From the NCBI RefSeq assembly GCF_017676385.1, contig NZ_JAFFZN010000007.1, forward strand, positions 62,001-126,000: a DNA stretch of 64,000 nucleotides. Reading direction: 5' to 3'. Within the stretch, counting starts at the first letter, position 1. Every line of letters starts with the position of its first letter. The stretch is from Streptomyces spirodelae. GTDB lineage: Bacteria > Actinomycetota > Actinomycetes > Streptomycetales > Streptomycetaceae. Shown piece by piece: positions 45,798-53,962 of the stretch. The notes under the pieces are model-generated. The model was not told the origin of the DNA. It saw nothing but the letters and a program-made list of their open reading frames with translations, and did not search any database. Position numbers and translations under genes: made by a program.

Positions 45798-46130
45798 ATG
45801 CCTGCAGGGTCGAACCGCAAGCGCGAGCGTCAGTACGAGCACATCAAGGAAGGCGCCAAGCGGCAGGGCGCCTCCACCGGGCGGGCCAAGGAGATCGCGG
45901 CCCGCACGGTGAACAAGGAGCGCGCCCAGAAGGGCGAGGCCAAGCGGGCCAGCCGCACGTCTGTGCAGGACAAGCCGGCCCCCAAGCGCGGAGGCCAGCG
46001 CTCCGGCAACCGCACGGGCCCTGCGGGGCCCACCCGGGACCAGCTCTACAACGAGGCCAAGCAGCGCGGCGTCAAGGGCCGCTCCCACATGAACAAGGAC
46101 GAACTCCAACGGGCACTCGGCCGCCGCTGA
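45798..46130 (+). CDS. Small basic Rho-N/plasmid-stabilisation-like protein
   Basis: 110 aa, highly basic. N-terminal Arg/Lys/Glu-rich helix (SNRKRERQYEHIKEGAKRQG), a charged linker and a C-terminal SAP/Rho-N-like helix pair (TRDQLYNEAKQRGVKGRSHMNKDELQRAL). Such proteins are annotated plasmid stabilisation or Rho-termination-N proteins and probably bind nucleic acid. The ATG at 45798 follows GGAGG. Lies upstream of a 27-aa reading frame and dps, possibly a stress group. Confidence 0.87.
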   Translation: MPAGSNRKRERQYEHIKEGAKRQGASTGRAKEIAARTVNKERAQKGEAKRASRTSVQDKPAPKRGGQRSGNRTGPAGPTRDQLYNEAKQRGVKGRSHMNKDELQRALGRR

Positions 46131-46321
46131 CCGCCCGCGCATACGGCGTGACCCGCACGCCGACCGATACGTGCACCGTGCCCCGCCGGTCCCGTCCCGC
46201 GCGGGGTCGGCTCCCTTCCAGTGCCGGTCCGCCCCCCAGTGCAGGTCGTTTCCCGGCCGACCGGCCCCGCAACCGGCAACCGGCAACCGCAGCATTTGTC
46301 CACGTCACGGGAGGCAACCGC

Positions 46322-46405
46322 ATGCAGCGCACGGCCCGCGAGGTCGTACGGGCGCATGAGCACGCGTACGCGGCCGCGCAGCAGCGGCACTCGCCCGACG
46401 ACTGA
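46322..46405 (+). CDS. Possible 27-aa small protein upstream of dps
   Basis: Short reading frame, 27 aa (MQRTAREVVRAHEHAYAAAQ then QRHSPDD), with a good GGGAGG site 8 nt before the ATG and synonymous G/C bias. Highly helical and charged. It ends 61 nt before the dps GTG on the same strand, so it may be a co-transcribed small protein or a leader peptide. No family recognised. Confidence 0.45.
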   Translation: MQRTAREVVRAHEHAYAAAQQRHSPDD

Positions 46406-46466
46406 CCGTCATCCGACCCTTTCTGACTACCGCCAACTACCGAGCTTCCGAGGATTGGAGCGCACC

Positions 46467-47051
46467 GTGGCAGCACACACCAACGGATCGAAGCCGTCCT
46501 ACACCGTCCCGGGCATGTCCACGGCCGACGGTGGCAGCGTCATCCAGCTCCTGCGGATGCGGCTGCACGCCCTCAACGACCTGGCGCTGACCCTGAAGCA
46601 TGTGCACTGGAACGTGATCGGACCGCACTTCATCGCCGTCCACGAGATGCTCGACCCGCAGGTCGAGGCCGTCCGCGAGATGATCGACAACACCGCGGAG
46701 CGCATCTCCACGCTGGGCGGCTCCCCCTGGGGCACCCCGGGCGTGCTGGTCGCCGAGCGGACGTGGGGCGACTACACACTCGGACGGGCCGAAGCCATCG
46801 AACACCTCGGCGCCCTCGATGTCGTCTACACCGGTGTGATCGAAGACCACCGCAAGGCGGTCGAGGCCACCGACACCTCCGACCCGGTCACCCAGGACCT
46901 GCTCATCGAGCACCTGCGGAAGCTGGAACTCTTCCAGTGGTTCGTCCGCGCGCACATCGAGAGCTCCGGCGGCAAACTGTCGACGGGCCCGCACGACTCC
47001 GAGTCGGACGCCGCCGAGAAGGCCGCAAGCCAGGCCCGCGGCAAGCCCTGA
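46467..47051 (+). CDS. dps: Dps-family ferroxidase/DNA-protection protein
   Basis: 194 aa. Dodecameric mini-ferritin that oxidises and stores iron and protects DNA. Ferroxidase ligands His47, His59, Asp74 and Glu78 have exactly the spacing of E. coli Dps (12, 15, 4), with KHVHWNVIGPHF and VREMIDNTAERI. C-terminal tail of about 25 polar residues. GTG start after TTGGAG. Streptomyces dps genes are usually stress- and sporulation-controlled; no clear SigB-type promoter was found here. Confidence 0.95.
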   Translation: MAAHTNGSKPSYTVPGMSTADGGSVIQLLRMRLHALNDLALTLKHVHWNVIGPHFIAVHEMLDPQVEAVREMIDNTAERISTLGGSPWGTPGVLVAERTWGDYTLGRAEAIEHLGALDVVYTGVIEDHRKAVEATDTSDPVTQDLLIEHLRKLELFQWFVRAHIESSGGKLSTGPHDSESDAAEKAASQARGKP

Positions 47052-47096
47052 TCCCGGCCGCCCCTCAGGGCTCCCGCCCCTCAGGGCCCCTGCTCC

Positions 47097-47128
47097 TGCG
47101 GGCCCCCGCCCCGGCGCGGGGGCCCGCA
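47097..47128 (+). terminator. Terminator after dps
   Basis: Perfect 13-bp stem (47097-47109 with 47116-47128), loop of 6 nt, 45 nt after the dps stop. Confidence 0.8.
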
Positions 47129-47164
47129 GCTGTCGTGGCGAGGGGCCCGCAGCTGTGGCGGCGA
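47119..47164. repeat. Tandem duplication of 23 bp
   Basis: Two adjacent units starting GGGGCCCGCAGCTGT (47119-47141 and 47142-47164), identical over 15 bp and with two mismatches in the rest. The first unit overlaps the right arm of the dps terminator, so the duplication copied part of it. Confidence 0.8.
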
Positions 47165-47342
47165 GGGCCGGGGGTCGCTCACACCTGCCGGCCACTCACG
47201 CTTACGGGTCACTGCCGTGTTCCTCGACGGGCGGCGGGGGACCGGTCCCCGCATCATGGGGGAGGTGGCCCCGCCAGGCGCGCCGCCGTGGCTGTCGCCG
47301 AGCGGGGACTCAGCACTGGGGCCACGCGATCGGGAGACAGCG

Positions 47343-49424
47343 ATGCACCGCTTCCGCGAACCGAACACGGGGCCCACCCGGCACGGGGACCCGCCGGTCG
47401 CCGCCCATGTCGCGCTGGCCGTCAACGGCATGGGCAGCTTCTGCTGGGACCTGCCCACCGGCCAGATGCGGTACGACGACTCGGGGCTCGCGGTTCTGGG
47501 GTTCAAGCCGGGGGAGTACGACAACCGGCCGGCGACCATCGCCGAGCGGATGCTGTCCCAGGAGCTGCCCGAGATCCAGGCGCAGGTGGGCCGGGCGCTG
47601 AAGGAGCGGTCGGGCTACAGCCTCTACTTCCGCGTCCGCCTTCCTGACGGCTCGCTGCGCTGGACGCACACACAGGCCACCGTCATCTGCGACGACACCG
47701 GCAGACCGGCGCAGGTCATCGGGATCATCCGGGACGCCAGCCAGGAGCTTCGGGCGATCGACCAGACGCGGGAGCTGCGGCAGGCCAAGAGCGACCGGCG
47801 CCGGCAGGCCCACATCGTGGGGCATGTCAACGACGCGCTGGCCCCCACCGTGACGGTCGACGATGTCGCCGAGGCCCTCACCACCACCCGGCTGGTCCAG
47901 CGGCTCGGCGCGGCCAGCATCATCCTGGGGCTGGTCGACGGCGGGCGGATGGAGCTGGTGGGCTCCAACGGCGTACCCGACGACCTCATCCGCGACTTCC
48001 ACCTCTCCCGCATCGCCTCCCCGCTGCCGCTCAGCGAGGCCGTTCGCAGCCGGGAGCCCGTCTTCGTCACGGACCGTGAGGAGTTCGCCCAGCGGTACCC
48101 GGGGCTGCGCAGATATCTGGAGCTGATCCCCCGGACCACTGCCGCCGTCTTCCTCCCGCTGATCGCACACGACACCCCCATCGGCGCCGTCGGCCTCTCC
48201 TACGAGGGCAAGATCCGCTTCACCCACGACGAGCGCACCGTGCTCACCGCGCTCAGCAACACCATCGCCCAGTCGCTCCAGCGGGCCCTCCTCTTCGACC
48301 AGGAACACGAACTCGCCGCCGGACTCCAGACGGCGATGCTCCCCGGACACATCCCGCACGTGCCCGGGCTGGCCATGGCGACCCGCTACCGCCCGGCCAG
48401 GGCCCGCGGCGGTATCGGCGGTGACTGGTACGACGCCGTCACGCTGCCCGACGGCCGGATCGCCGCCGTCGTCGGCGACGTCCAGGGCCACGATGTGACG
48501 GCCGCCGCCGTGATGGGGCAGCTCAGGATCGCGCTGCGCGCCTACGCCGCCGAAGGACATCCGCCGCTGACCGTCATGGCCCGCGCCTCGGCCTTCCTCG
48601 CCGAGCTGGACACCGACCGGTTCGCCACCTGCCTCCTGGTCCTGTTCGACCCCCGTACCGGGGTGGCCGTCAGTGTCCGCGCCGGACATCCGGAACCCGT
48701 GCTGCGCCGGCCGGACGGCAGCTGCGTCTGGGTCGACAGCCCTACCGGGCTCCCCCTGGGACTGGCCGCACCGTCGGCCCAGCCCCCGTACACGATGTCC
48801 GAGACCTTGGTGGAACCCGGTTCCACTCTGCTGCTGTTCACCGATGGCCTCATCGAGTCCCGCACCCAGGACATCGACGAGGGCCGGGCCCGACTGCTGG
48901 ACGCGGTACGGTCCGGACCCGTACGCCCCGATGCGCTCGCCGACCATCTGCTGCGCACCATGAACGGCTTCACCGGAGAGGAGGACGACGTCGCGCTGCT
49001 GCTTCTGCGCCGGCCTTCGGGCAGGCGGGCCGCGGCGCCGCAGATGGCCGTCACCATCTCGCCGGGCGATCCGCGCTCTCTGCACGCGGCACGGCAGGCC
49101 CTGCGCACAGCGCTGCAGCGCTGGTCGATGGGCTCCCTCGCCGACACCGCCGAGCTGCTGGCCAGCGAGATGGCGACCAACGCGCTGCTGCACACCGAGG
49201 GCGACGCCACCTTGACCGCACGCCCGGTGCGCGACGGCGGCCGTGCCCTGCGGATCGCCGTCACCGACAGCTCACCCGCCTCCCCGCAGCGCCGGGCCGC
49301 GACGGAGCAGTCCACCTCGGGGCGCGGCCTGATGCTCATCGAAGAGCTCGCCACCGACTGGGGCGTCGAACCGCGCGGCAACGGCAAACGAGTGTGGTGT
49401 GAGATCCCTCTGAATCCGTACTAG
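47343..49424 (+). CDS. PAS-GAF-PP2C (SpoIIE-type) phosphatase with C-terminal HATPase
   Basis: 693 aa cytoplasmic signalling protein. Order: PAS_3 (residues about 15-140; SGYSLYFRVRLPDGSLRWTH), GAF (about 160-320), PP2C_SIG phosphatase (about 340-555; metal sites GGDWYDA, VGDVQGHD, FTDGLIE, EEDDVALL) and an RsbW-like HATPase (about 570-690; LLASEMATNALLHT, GRGLMLIEELATDWG). It should dephosphorylate an anti-anti-sigma factor while its own kinase-like module opposes it. Start at ATG 47343 after GGGAG; an earlier ATG at 47256 has no site. Confidence 0.92.
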   Translation: MHRFREPNTGPTRHGDPPVAAHVALAVNGMGSFCWDLPTGQMRYDDSGLAVLGFKPGEYDNRPATIAERMLSQELPEIQAQVGRALKERSGYSLYFRVRLPDGSLRWTHTQATVICDDTGRPAQVIGIIRDASQELRAIDQTRELRQAKSDRRRQAHIVGHVNDALAPTVTVDDVAEALTTTRLVQRLGAASIILGLVDGGRMELVGSNGVPDDLIRDFHLSRIASPLPLSEAVRSREPVFVTDREEFAQRYPGLRRYLELIPRTTAAVFLPLIAHDTPIGAVGLSYEGKIRFTHDERTVLTALSNTIAQSLQRALLFDQEHELAAGLQTAMLPGHIPHVPGLAMATRYRPARARGGIGGDWYDAVTLPDGRIAAVVGDVQGHDVTAAAVMGQLRIALRAYAAEGHPPLTVMARASAFLAELDTDRFATCLLVLFDPRTGVAVSVRAGHPEPVLRRPDGSCVWVDSPTGLPLGLAAPSAQPPYTMSETLVEPGSTLLLFTDGLIESRTQDIDEGRARLLDAVRSGPVRPDALADHLLRTMNGFTGEEDDVALLLLRRPSGRRAAAPQMAVTISPGDPRSLHAARQALRTALQRWSMGSLADTAELLASEMATNALLHTEGDATLTARPVRDGGRALRIAVTDSSPASPQRRAATEQSTSGRGLMLIEELATDWGVEPRGNGKRVWCEIPLNPY

Positions 49425-49541
49425 GCCGCTGACCCGGACACGGTCGTTCCCACACGCTGAACACCGGCACACGGTGATTGACAGCCGGTCCGCGGGGCAC
49501 CCGGGCGGGACGCCGCAGACGACCGGAGGAAAGCCGCCGCA

Positions 49542-51302
49542 GTGCACACCGCAGAACCGCCCGCGCGCCAGGAGCCCGTCAAAGTCAGCATCGTCGTCCC
49601 CACGTACAACACCGGGCAGACGGTCCTCACCGGGCTGCGCTCCTTCCTGGCGCAGACCATGCCCCGCTCCGCGTTCGAAGTCATCTACGTGGACGACGAG
49701 TCGAGCGACGACACCGTGGCGCTGCTGGAGGACGAGATATCCCGGCAGGGCGCCGAGGCGACGGCGCGCGTGGTACGCGCCGAGCACTCCGGATGGCCCG
49801 GGCGCCCCCGCAACACCGGGACGGACCTGGCACGGGGCGAGTTCGTGCACTATGTGGACGACGACGACCATCTGGCGCCCGAGGCCCTGGAGCGGATGTA
49901 CGCGCGCGCCCGTCAGACCGGTGCCGACATCGTCATCGGGCGGATGGCCGGCCACGGGCGGCAGGCACCGCGTGCCCTGTTCGAGAAGCCGATGACCTCC
50001 TGCGACCTGCGCACCGACCCCGCGCTGCTGGCCTCCATGACGGTGCACAAGCTCTTCCGCCGCGCCTTCCTGCGCGAGCACCGGCTGCGCTTCCCCGAGG
50101 GGAGGGTCCGGCTGGAGGACCACATGTTCACGCTGCGCGCCTTCCTCCTCACCGACCGGGTGGCCACGGTGCACGACTACACCTGCTACCACTGGGTGCG
50201 GCACACCGACGGCCGGCACAACGTCAGCTACCGGACCATCGAACCGGGCCCCTACGTGGAGAGCATCCGGCGGGTCCTGGCCGTCCTCGACGCGCCGGAC
50301 ACCTATGTGCCGCCGGGCCGGCACCGCAACCGGCTGGTCGCCAAGTGGTACGGCAAGAAGGCGCTCGACCGCATCGCAGGGAAGCGGCTGCTGGACCAGC
50401 CTGCCGAGCGCCGGGCCGAGTGGATCGAAGCCGTCGGCGCGCTGGCCGCCGAACTGCCGCCGGAGGCGGACACAGCGCTGCCCACCCGGCTGCGGATCGT
50501 GGCCGCCCTCGCCCGGCACGGCGACCACGCGCTGCTGGAGGAGCAGGCGCGGTTCGAGGCGGGCATCGCGCACCGGCCCAGGGTGGAGTCGGCGTGGTGG
50601 CGGGAGGACGGCCGGCTGACGGTCCGCTGCTCGGCGCTGCTGGTACGGGGCAAGGGCAGGAAGACCGCACCGCTCGCCTTCGTGCGGGACAGCGAGCGCC
50701 GGGTGCTGCGGCTGCCGTCGCGGGTCGCCGCCGTCCAGGAGGCCGCCGCGCGTGCCGACTTCGCCAAGGCCGTACGGCGCAGCAACGTACGGGGCCAGGT
50801 GCGCCACCGTGAGGGCGGCACCGTACTGAACCTGCCGACCACCTGGCGGGTGGTCGAGCTCCCGGTGGGGGAGGAGCACGAGAGGCGCGGATACGAAAAC
50901 GGGGATGGAAGCGAGCGGGCCGCGGCCGGACGGCGGTGGGCGAGGGCCCTGCGGGAACGGTCGGCGGCCCTCTTCGCGAAGCCGGCCGCCCGGCTGCCGG
51001 GAGCCGGCCGCCGACGCGGCCGGGATCGGCAGGACCTGTGCACGCTGCGGTTCGAGGCGGAGTTCACCGTGGACCCGGCCACGGCCGACCACGGCCGCGG
51101 CCTGGCGGCCGGCACCTGGGACGTGCGCTTCCAGGTGGGCTGCGGCGGCTGGCGCAGCTCCCAGCCACTGCGCGGCCACACCGTCGAGGTACCGGAACCC
51201 ACCGGCGAGCACGCCGGGCACGCCGGGCGCACCGGGGAGGCCGCCGGGCGGGTGCCGTCTCCCCGGCGCCGCCGGGAGGCCGGCACGGCGGCCCGCACCT
51301 GA
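49542..51302 (+). CDS. Family 2 glycosyltransferase
   Basis: 586 aa. GT-A fold at the N-terminus (VSIVVPTYNTGQTVLTGLRS, YVDDESSDDT, HYVDDDDHLAPEAL as the DxD metal site, then KLFRRAFLREHRLRF) up to about residue 230. The rest is a helical linker and one or two beta domains, as in wall-teichoic-acid glycosyltransferases of the TarS type. No TM helices, so it works at the inner face. GTG start with GGAGGAA about 11 nt upstream. The tail (residues about 545-586) is low complexity. Likely modifies a cell-wall polymer (inference). Confidence 0.9.
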   Translation: MHTAEPPARQEPVKVSIVVPTYNTGQTVLTGLRSFLAQTMPRSAFEVIYVDDESSDDTVALLEDEISRQGAEATARVVRAEHSGWPGRPRNTGTDLARGEFVHYVDDDDHLAPEALERMYARARQTGADIVIGRMAGHGRQAPRALFEKPMTSCDLRTDPALLASMTVHKLFRRAFLREHRLRFPEGRVRLEDHMFTLRAFLLTDRVATVHDYTCYHWVRHTDGRHNVSYRTIEPGPYVESIRRVLAVLDAPDTYVPPGRHRNRLVAKWYGKKALDRIAGKRLLDQPAERRAEWIEAVGALAAELPPEADTALPTRLRIVAALARHGDHALLEEQARFEAGIAHRPRVESAWWREDGRLTVRCSALLVRGKGRKTAPLAFVRDSERRVLRLPSRVAAVQEAAARADFAKAVRRSNVRGQVRHREGGTVLNLPTTWRVVELPVGEEHERRGYENGDGSERAAAGRRWARALRERSAALFAKPAARLPGAGRRRGRDRQDLCTLRFEAEFTVDPATADHGRGLAAGTWDVRFQVGCGGWRSSQPLRGHTVEVPEPTGEHAGHAGRTGEAAGRVPSPRRRREAGTAART

Positions 51303-51353
51303 GGCCGGGAGCCGAGCCGGCCGCCCGGCGGGCTCGGTATCGTGCGGCCCGTG

Positions 51354-52196
51354 ATGGACGAGCGCGCAGACACCTCTCAGCCGGAGACCTTCGCTGCCGC
51401 CAAGGCGGCGCCGGAGCCGCCGCAGCGGTTCTCGGCGGTGGATGTCGCGCTGACGGGCGCGGTGCTGGTCTTCCTCGTGGCGTACGCCTGGCCGATACTC
51501 CAGCCCGACCTGAGCCACGGCTGGCGGACCGCGTGCGTCTGGGCCGGCTGGATCACCTGGGGCGTCTTCGCCCTCGACTACGTGGTCAGGCTGGTGCGCG
51601 CCACCGACCGCCGGGCCTACTTCAAGAGCCATCTGTTCGCGCTGGCCACCGTGGTGCTGCCGGTGTTCCGACCGCTGCGGATGCTGCGTCTGCTGACGGT
51701 GATGAGCGTCCTCAACCGCCGCGCCGCCGTCACCCTGCGGGGCCAGGTGACCACCTACGCGGCCGGAGCCACCGGGCTGCTGATGCTCTGCGGCGCGCTG
51801 GCCGTGCTGGACGCCGAGCGCGGCGCCGAGGGTGCCACCATCGAGAGCTTCCCCGACGCCGTCTGGTGGACCTTCGCCACCGTGACGACGGTCGGCTACG
51901 GGGACTACTACCCGGTGACGCCCACCGGACGGCTGGTCGCCGTGCTGCTGATGATCGCGGGCATCGCGGTGCTGGGTGTGGTGTCCGCCTCTCTCGCCTC
52001 CTGGTTCATCGAACGCGTCTCGGCGGCCGGCGCCGAACAGGAGACGGCCACCCGCCAGGAGATCAGCGAGCTCACCGAGATCGTCCGTGCCCAGCAGCGC
52101 CAGCTGGAAGAGCAGCGCGCTCTGCTCACAGCTGCGGGAGTCTCCGACAACGAGCACCGCGACCTGGGCGCCCCGTCAGCCGGCCGAGGACGGTGA
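51354..52196 (+). CDS. Voltage-gated-type potassium channel subunit
   Basis: 280 aa. Six TM helices with an Arg-bearing S4-like segment (LPVFRPLRMLRLLTVM) and a pore with the K+ selectivity filter TTVGYGDYYP; C-terminal coiled coil (ETATRQEISELTEIVRAQQR). Kv-like tetrameric channel in the inner membrane. Start taken at the ATG 51354; two in-frame GTGs (51342, 51351) are close by and no ribosome site decides. Its 3' end overlaps the convergent SDR gene by 21 bp. Confidence 0.92.
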   Translation: MDERADTSQPETFAAAKAAPEPPQRFSAVDVALTGAVLVFLVAYAWPILQPDLSHGWRTACVWAGWITWGVFALDYVVRLVRATDRRAYFKSHLFALATVVLPVFRPLRMLRLLTVMSVLNRRAAVTLRGQVTTYAAGATGLLMLCGALAVLDAERGAEGATIESFPDAVWWTFATVTTVGYGDYYPVTPTGRLVAVLLMIAGIAVLGVVSASLASWFIERVSAAGAEQETATRQEISELTEIVRAQQRQLEEQRALLTAAGVSDNEHRDLGAPSAGRGR

Positions 52197-53186
52197 CGCC
52201 GACGAGCCCGGCGGCACCGGCCGGCGGGGCGGGTGGTCCCGCAGGTGGGCGCGGTACCACTCGGCGGTTTCTCCGGTCAGCCGAGCCACCGGGCCCGGCC
52301 CGGGAGGGCAGGCTGCTCGCTCCCAGATCTCGTCACTGCGGTACCAGTGGTCCCGCGCCAGGAGGGAGAACTGGCGCTCGCTGACGGTGCCCTCGCTCGT
52401 GCGCAGCTCCGTCAGGCACTCCTCCCAGCTCAGCTCGCGTGGCGGGGGCTCGGGAAGAACGTTGTGCCGGATCAGCGCTGTCAGCAGGTCGCGGAGCCGG
52501 ACCGGGTCGGGGTGACTGGCGTGGTGGACGCCGGTCGGCACCCTGGGCCCGAGCGCCAGTTCGGCGGTGAGGCGTGCCAGGTCCTCCACCATGACGGCCG
52601 AGGATCTGGCCCGTCCGCCGTCCCAGTGGCCCGGCACCCGGCCGGACAGCTCCGCCAGCGCCGGCACCACCCAGCGGTCACCGGCTCCCAGGACCAGGCC
52701 GGGGCGCAGCACGACGGCGTCGGCCTCCAGCGCGGCACGTTCGCCGAGGAGCCGGGTGCGGCTGGCCGCGGACACGGGACGCGGGGCGAGTTCGCCGACA
52801 GCGGGGCCGCGGTGCGGACCGGGGCCGTACACGGCGGCAGTCGACAGGTGGACGACCCGGTCGACGCCGCTGCGCTGCGCCTCGGCCATGACCGCCTCCG
52901 TACCACGGACGTTGACGGCGGCGCAGGTGTCCTCGTCGCCGCTGACGCGCGAGGCGGTGTGGATGAGGGTGTCGGCTCCCTCGGCCGCATCGTGGAGCGC
53001 GTCCGCCCGCGTCAGGTCCGCCTCCCACCACTCCAGCGCGGGGTGTGAGGCGGCTCGGGGCGGCAGGGCGCGGGTGAGCGCCCGTACCGTGATCCGGGAC
53101 GTGTCGGAGCGGCGCAGAAGTTCGCGCAGCACGGCCGAGCCGATGAAGCCGGTGGCGCCGGTGACCAGAACGCGGCGATTCCTCAT
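52176..53186 (-). CDS. NAD(P)-dependent epimerase/reductase (SDR) of the butyrolactone locus
   Basis: 336 aa extended SDR. NAD(P) site RRVLVTGATGFIGSAVLREL at the N-terminus; GADTLIHTASRVSG; active-site Ser/Thr in VVHLSTAAVYG with the Tyr of the usual YxxxK replaced or shifted (TAAVYGPG; the later region reads AASRTRLLGE, where R replaces the Tyr-Lys pair). Directly downstream (11 bp) of the ArpA/ScbR-like receptor gene. In gamma-butyrolactone systems, reductases of this type (ScbB/BarS2-like) work after AfsA, so that role is proposed here. The apparently degenerate YxxxK leaves catalysis open. Confidence 0.85.
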   Translation of the reverse strand: MRNRRVLVTGATGFIGSAVLRELLRRSDTSRITVRALTRALPPRAASHPALEWWEADLTRADALHDAAEGADTLIHTASRVSGDEDTCAAVNVRGTEAVMAEAQRSGVDRVVHLSTAAVYGPGPHRGPAVGELAPRPVSAASRTRLLGERAALEADAVVLRPGLVLGAGDRWVVPALAELSGRVPGHWDGGRARSSAVMVEDLARLTAELALGPRVPTGVHHASHPDPVRLRDLLTALIRHNVLPEPPPRELSWEECLTELRTSEGTVSERQFSLLARDHWYRSDEIWERAACPPGPGPVARLTGETAEWYRAHLRDHPPRRPVPPGSSASPSSAG

Positions 53187-53197
53187 ACGGCGATTCC

Positions 53198-53827
53198 TCA
53201 GGCGGAGATGAGGTCCTTGCGGGCCGGGTCGATGACGTAGTGGGTCAGCATGAGGGGCGGGACGATGCTGGGCAGCAGATAGCGCCACATGGTGACGACC
53301 TGCTCGGCGAGGTCGGTACGGGCCGTGGCGATGTCGGACATCACCTGGGTGCCGGTGTAGCTGGCCACGACGAACCGTGCGAAGGACGCCTCATCAACTC
53401 CGGGCAGGAGCTCACCGCGGGCACGGGCGGCGACCAGTTCCCGTTCGAAGATGCTGATCCACCACCGGTAGGCGGTGTAGTCCTGCAGCCCGGACTCGCC
53501 CTGCTCGACGGCGAGCCGTACCCCGGCGCGGAACCGGATGTTGCTGGTGAACTGGCCCGTGAGATACATCGTCAGATCGATCAACTGCTGTATGCCGCCG
53601 GGCTGTTCGGGGATCTCGAGCGCGGAGGACTGGGTGTGGATGACGGCGCGGGCCAGATCGGCCTTCGACCGGAAGTGGAAGTACATCGCCCCCGCGGTGA
53701 CGCCGGCCCGCGACAGGATCTTGTTGATGCTCGCGCCCGCGAACCCGTTCTCGTCGAAGACCCCTGCCGCCGCGTCGAGGATCAGTTCGCGAGTGTGTAC
53801 GGCACGATCCTGCTTGGGCCTTCGCAT
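53198..53827 (-). CDS. Gamma-butyrolactone receptor-like TetR regulator (ArpA/ScbR family)
   Basis: 209 aa. N-terminus RRPKQDRAVHTRELILDAAA, helix-turn-helix GASINKILSRAGVTAGAMYFHF and the C-terminal pattern YRWWISIFERE...ARGELLPGVD are those of butyrolactone autoregulator receptors; Trp122/Trp123 lie where ArpA Trp119 and CprB Trp127 contact the ligand. ATG at 53827 with GGGGGTGG upstream. A copy of the shared 16-bp motif lies 25 bp upstream, so autorepression is likely. Co-transcribed with the SDR gene. Ligand-free it should repress; a butyrolactone would release it (family knowledge). Confidence 0.9.
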   Translation of the reverse strand: MRRPKQDRAVHTRELILDAAAGVFDENGFAGASINKILSRAGVTAGAMYFHFRSKADLARAVIHTQSSALEIPEQPGGIQQLIDLTMYLTGQFTSNIRFRAGVRLAVEQGESGLQDYTAYRWWISIFERELVAARARGELLPGVDEASFARFVVASYTGTQVMSDIATARTDLAEQVVTMWRYLLPSIVPPLMLTHYVIDPARKDLISA

Positions 53828-53851
53828 AGCAGCCACCCCCGGCAAATAAAA

Positions 53852-53867
53852 CGAACACCCGCTATCT
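53852..53867. promoter_or_regulatory. Shared locus motif, copy A (receptor promoter)
   Basis: CGAACACCCGCTATCT, preceded by an A-rich run. Differs from copy B (55185-55200) at 2 of 16 positions. Lies 25 bp upstream of the receptor start codon. Confidence 0.6.
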
Positions 53868-53962
53868 AACGCCATGAAAGTCTCCCGCGCCACCCCTGCC
53901 CCAAGGAGTCCGGTGATCCGCGACCGGCCACCGAGGCCAGGGGCGGGTGGGTGCCGGAGTGC

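Noticed and set aside
46269..46289. Three tandem GCAACCG heptamers as a possible iteron set
   Set aside because: Only three short units, no AT-rich region or replication gene nearby; more likely chance or a minor slippage.
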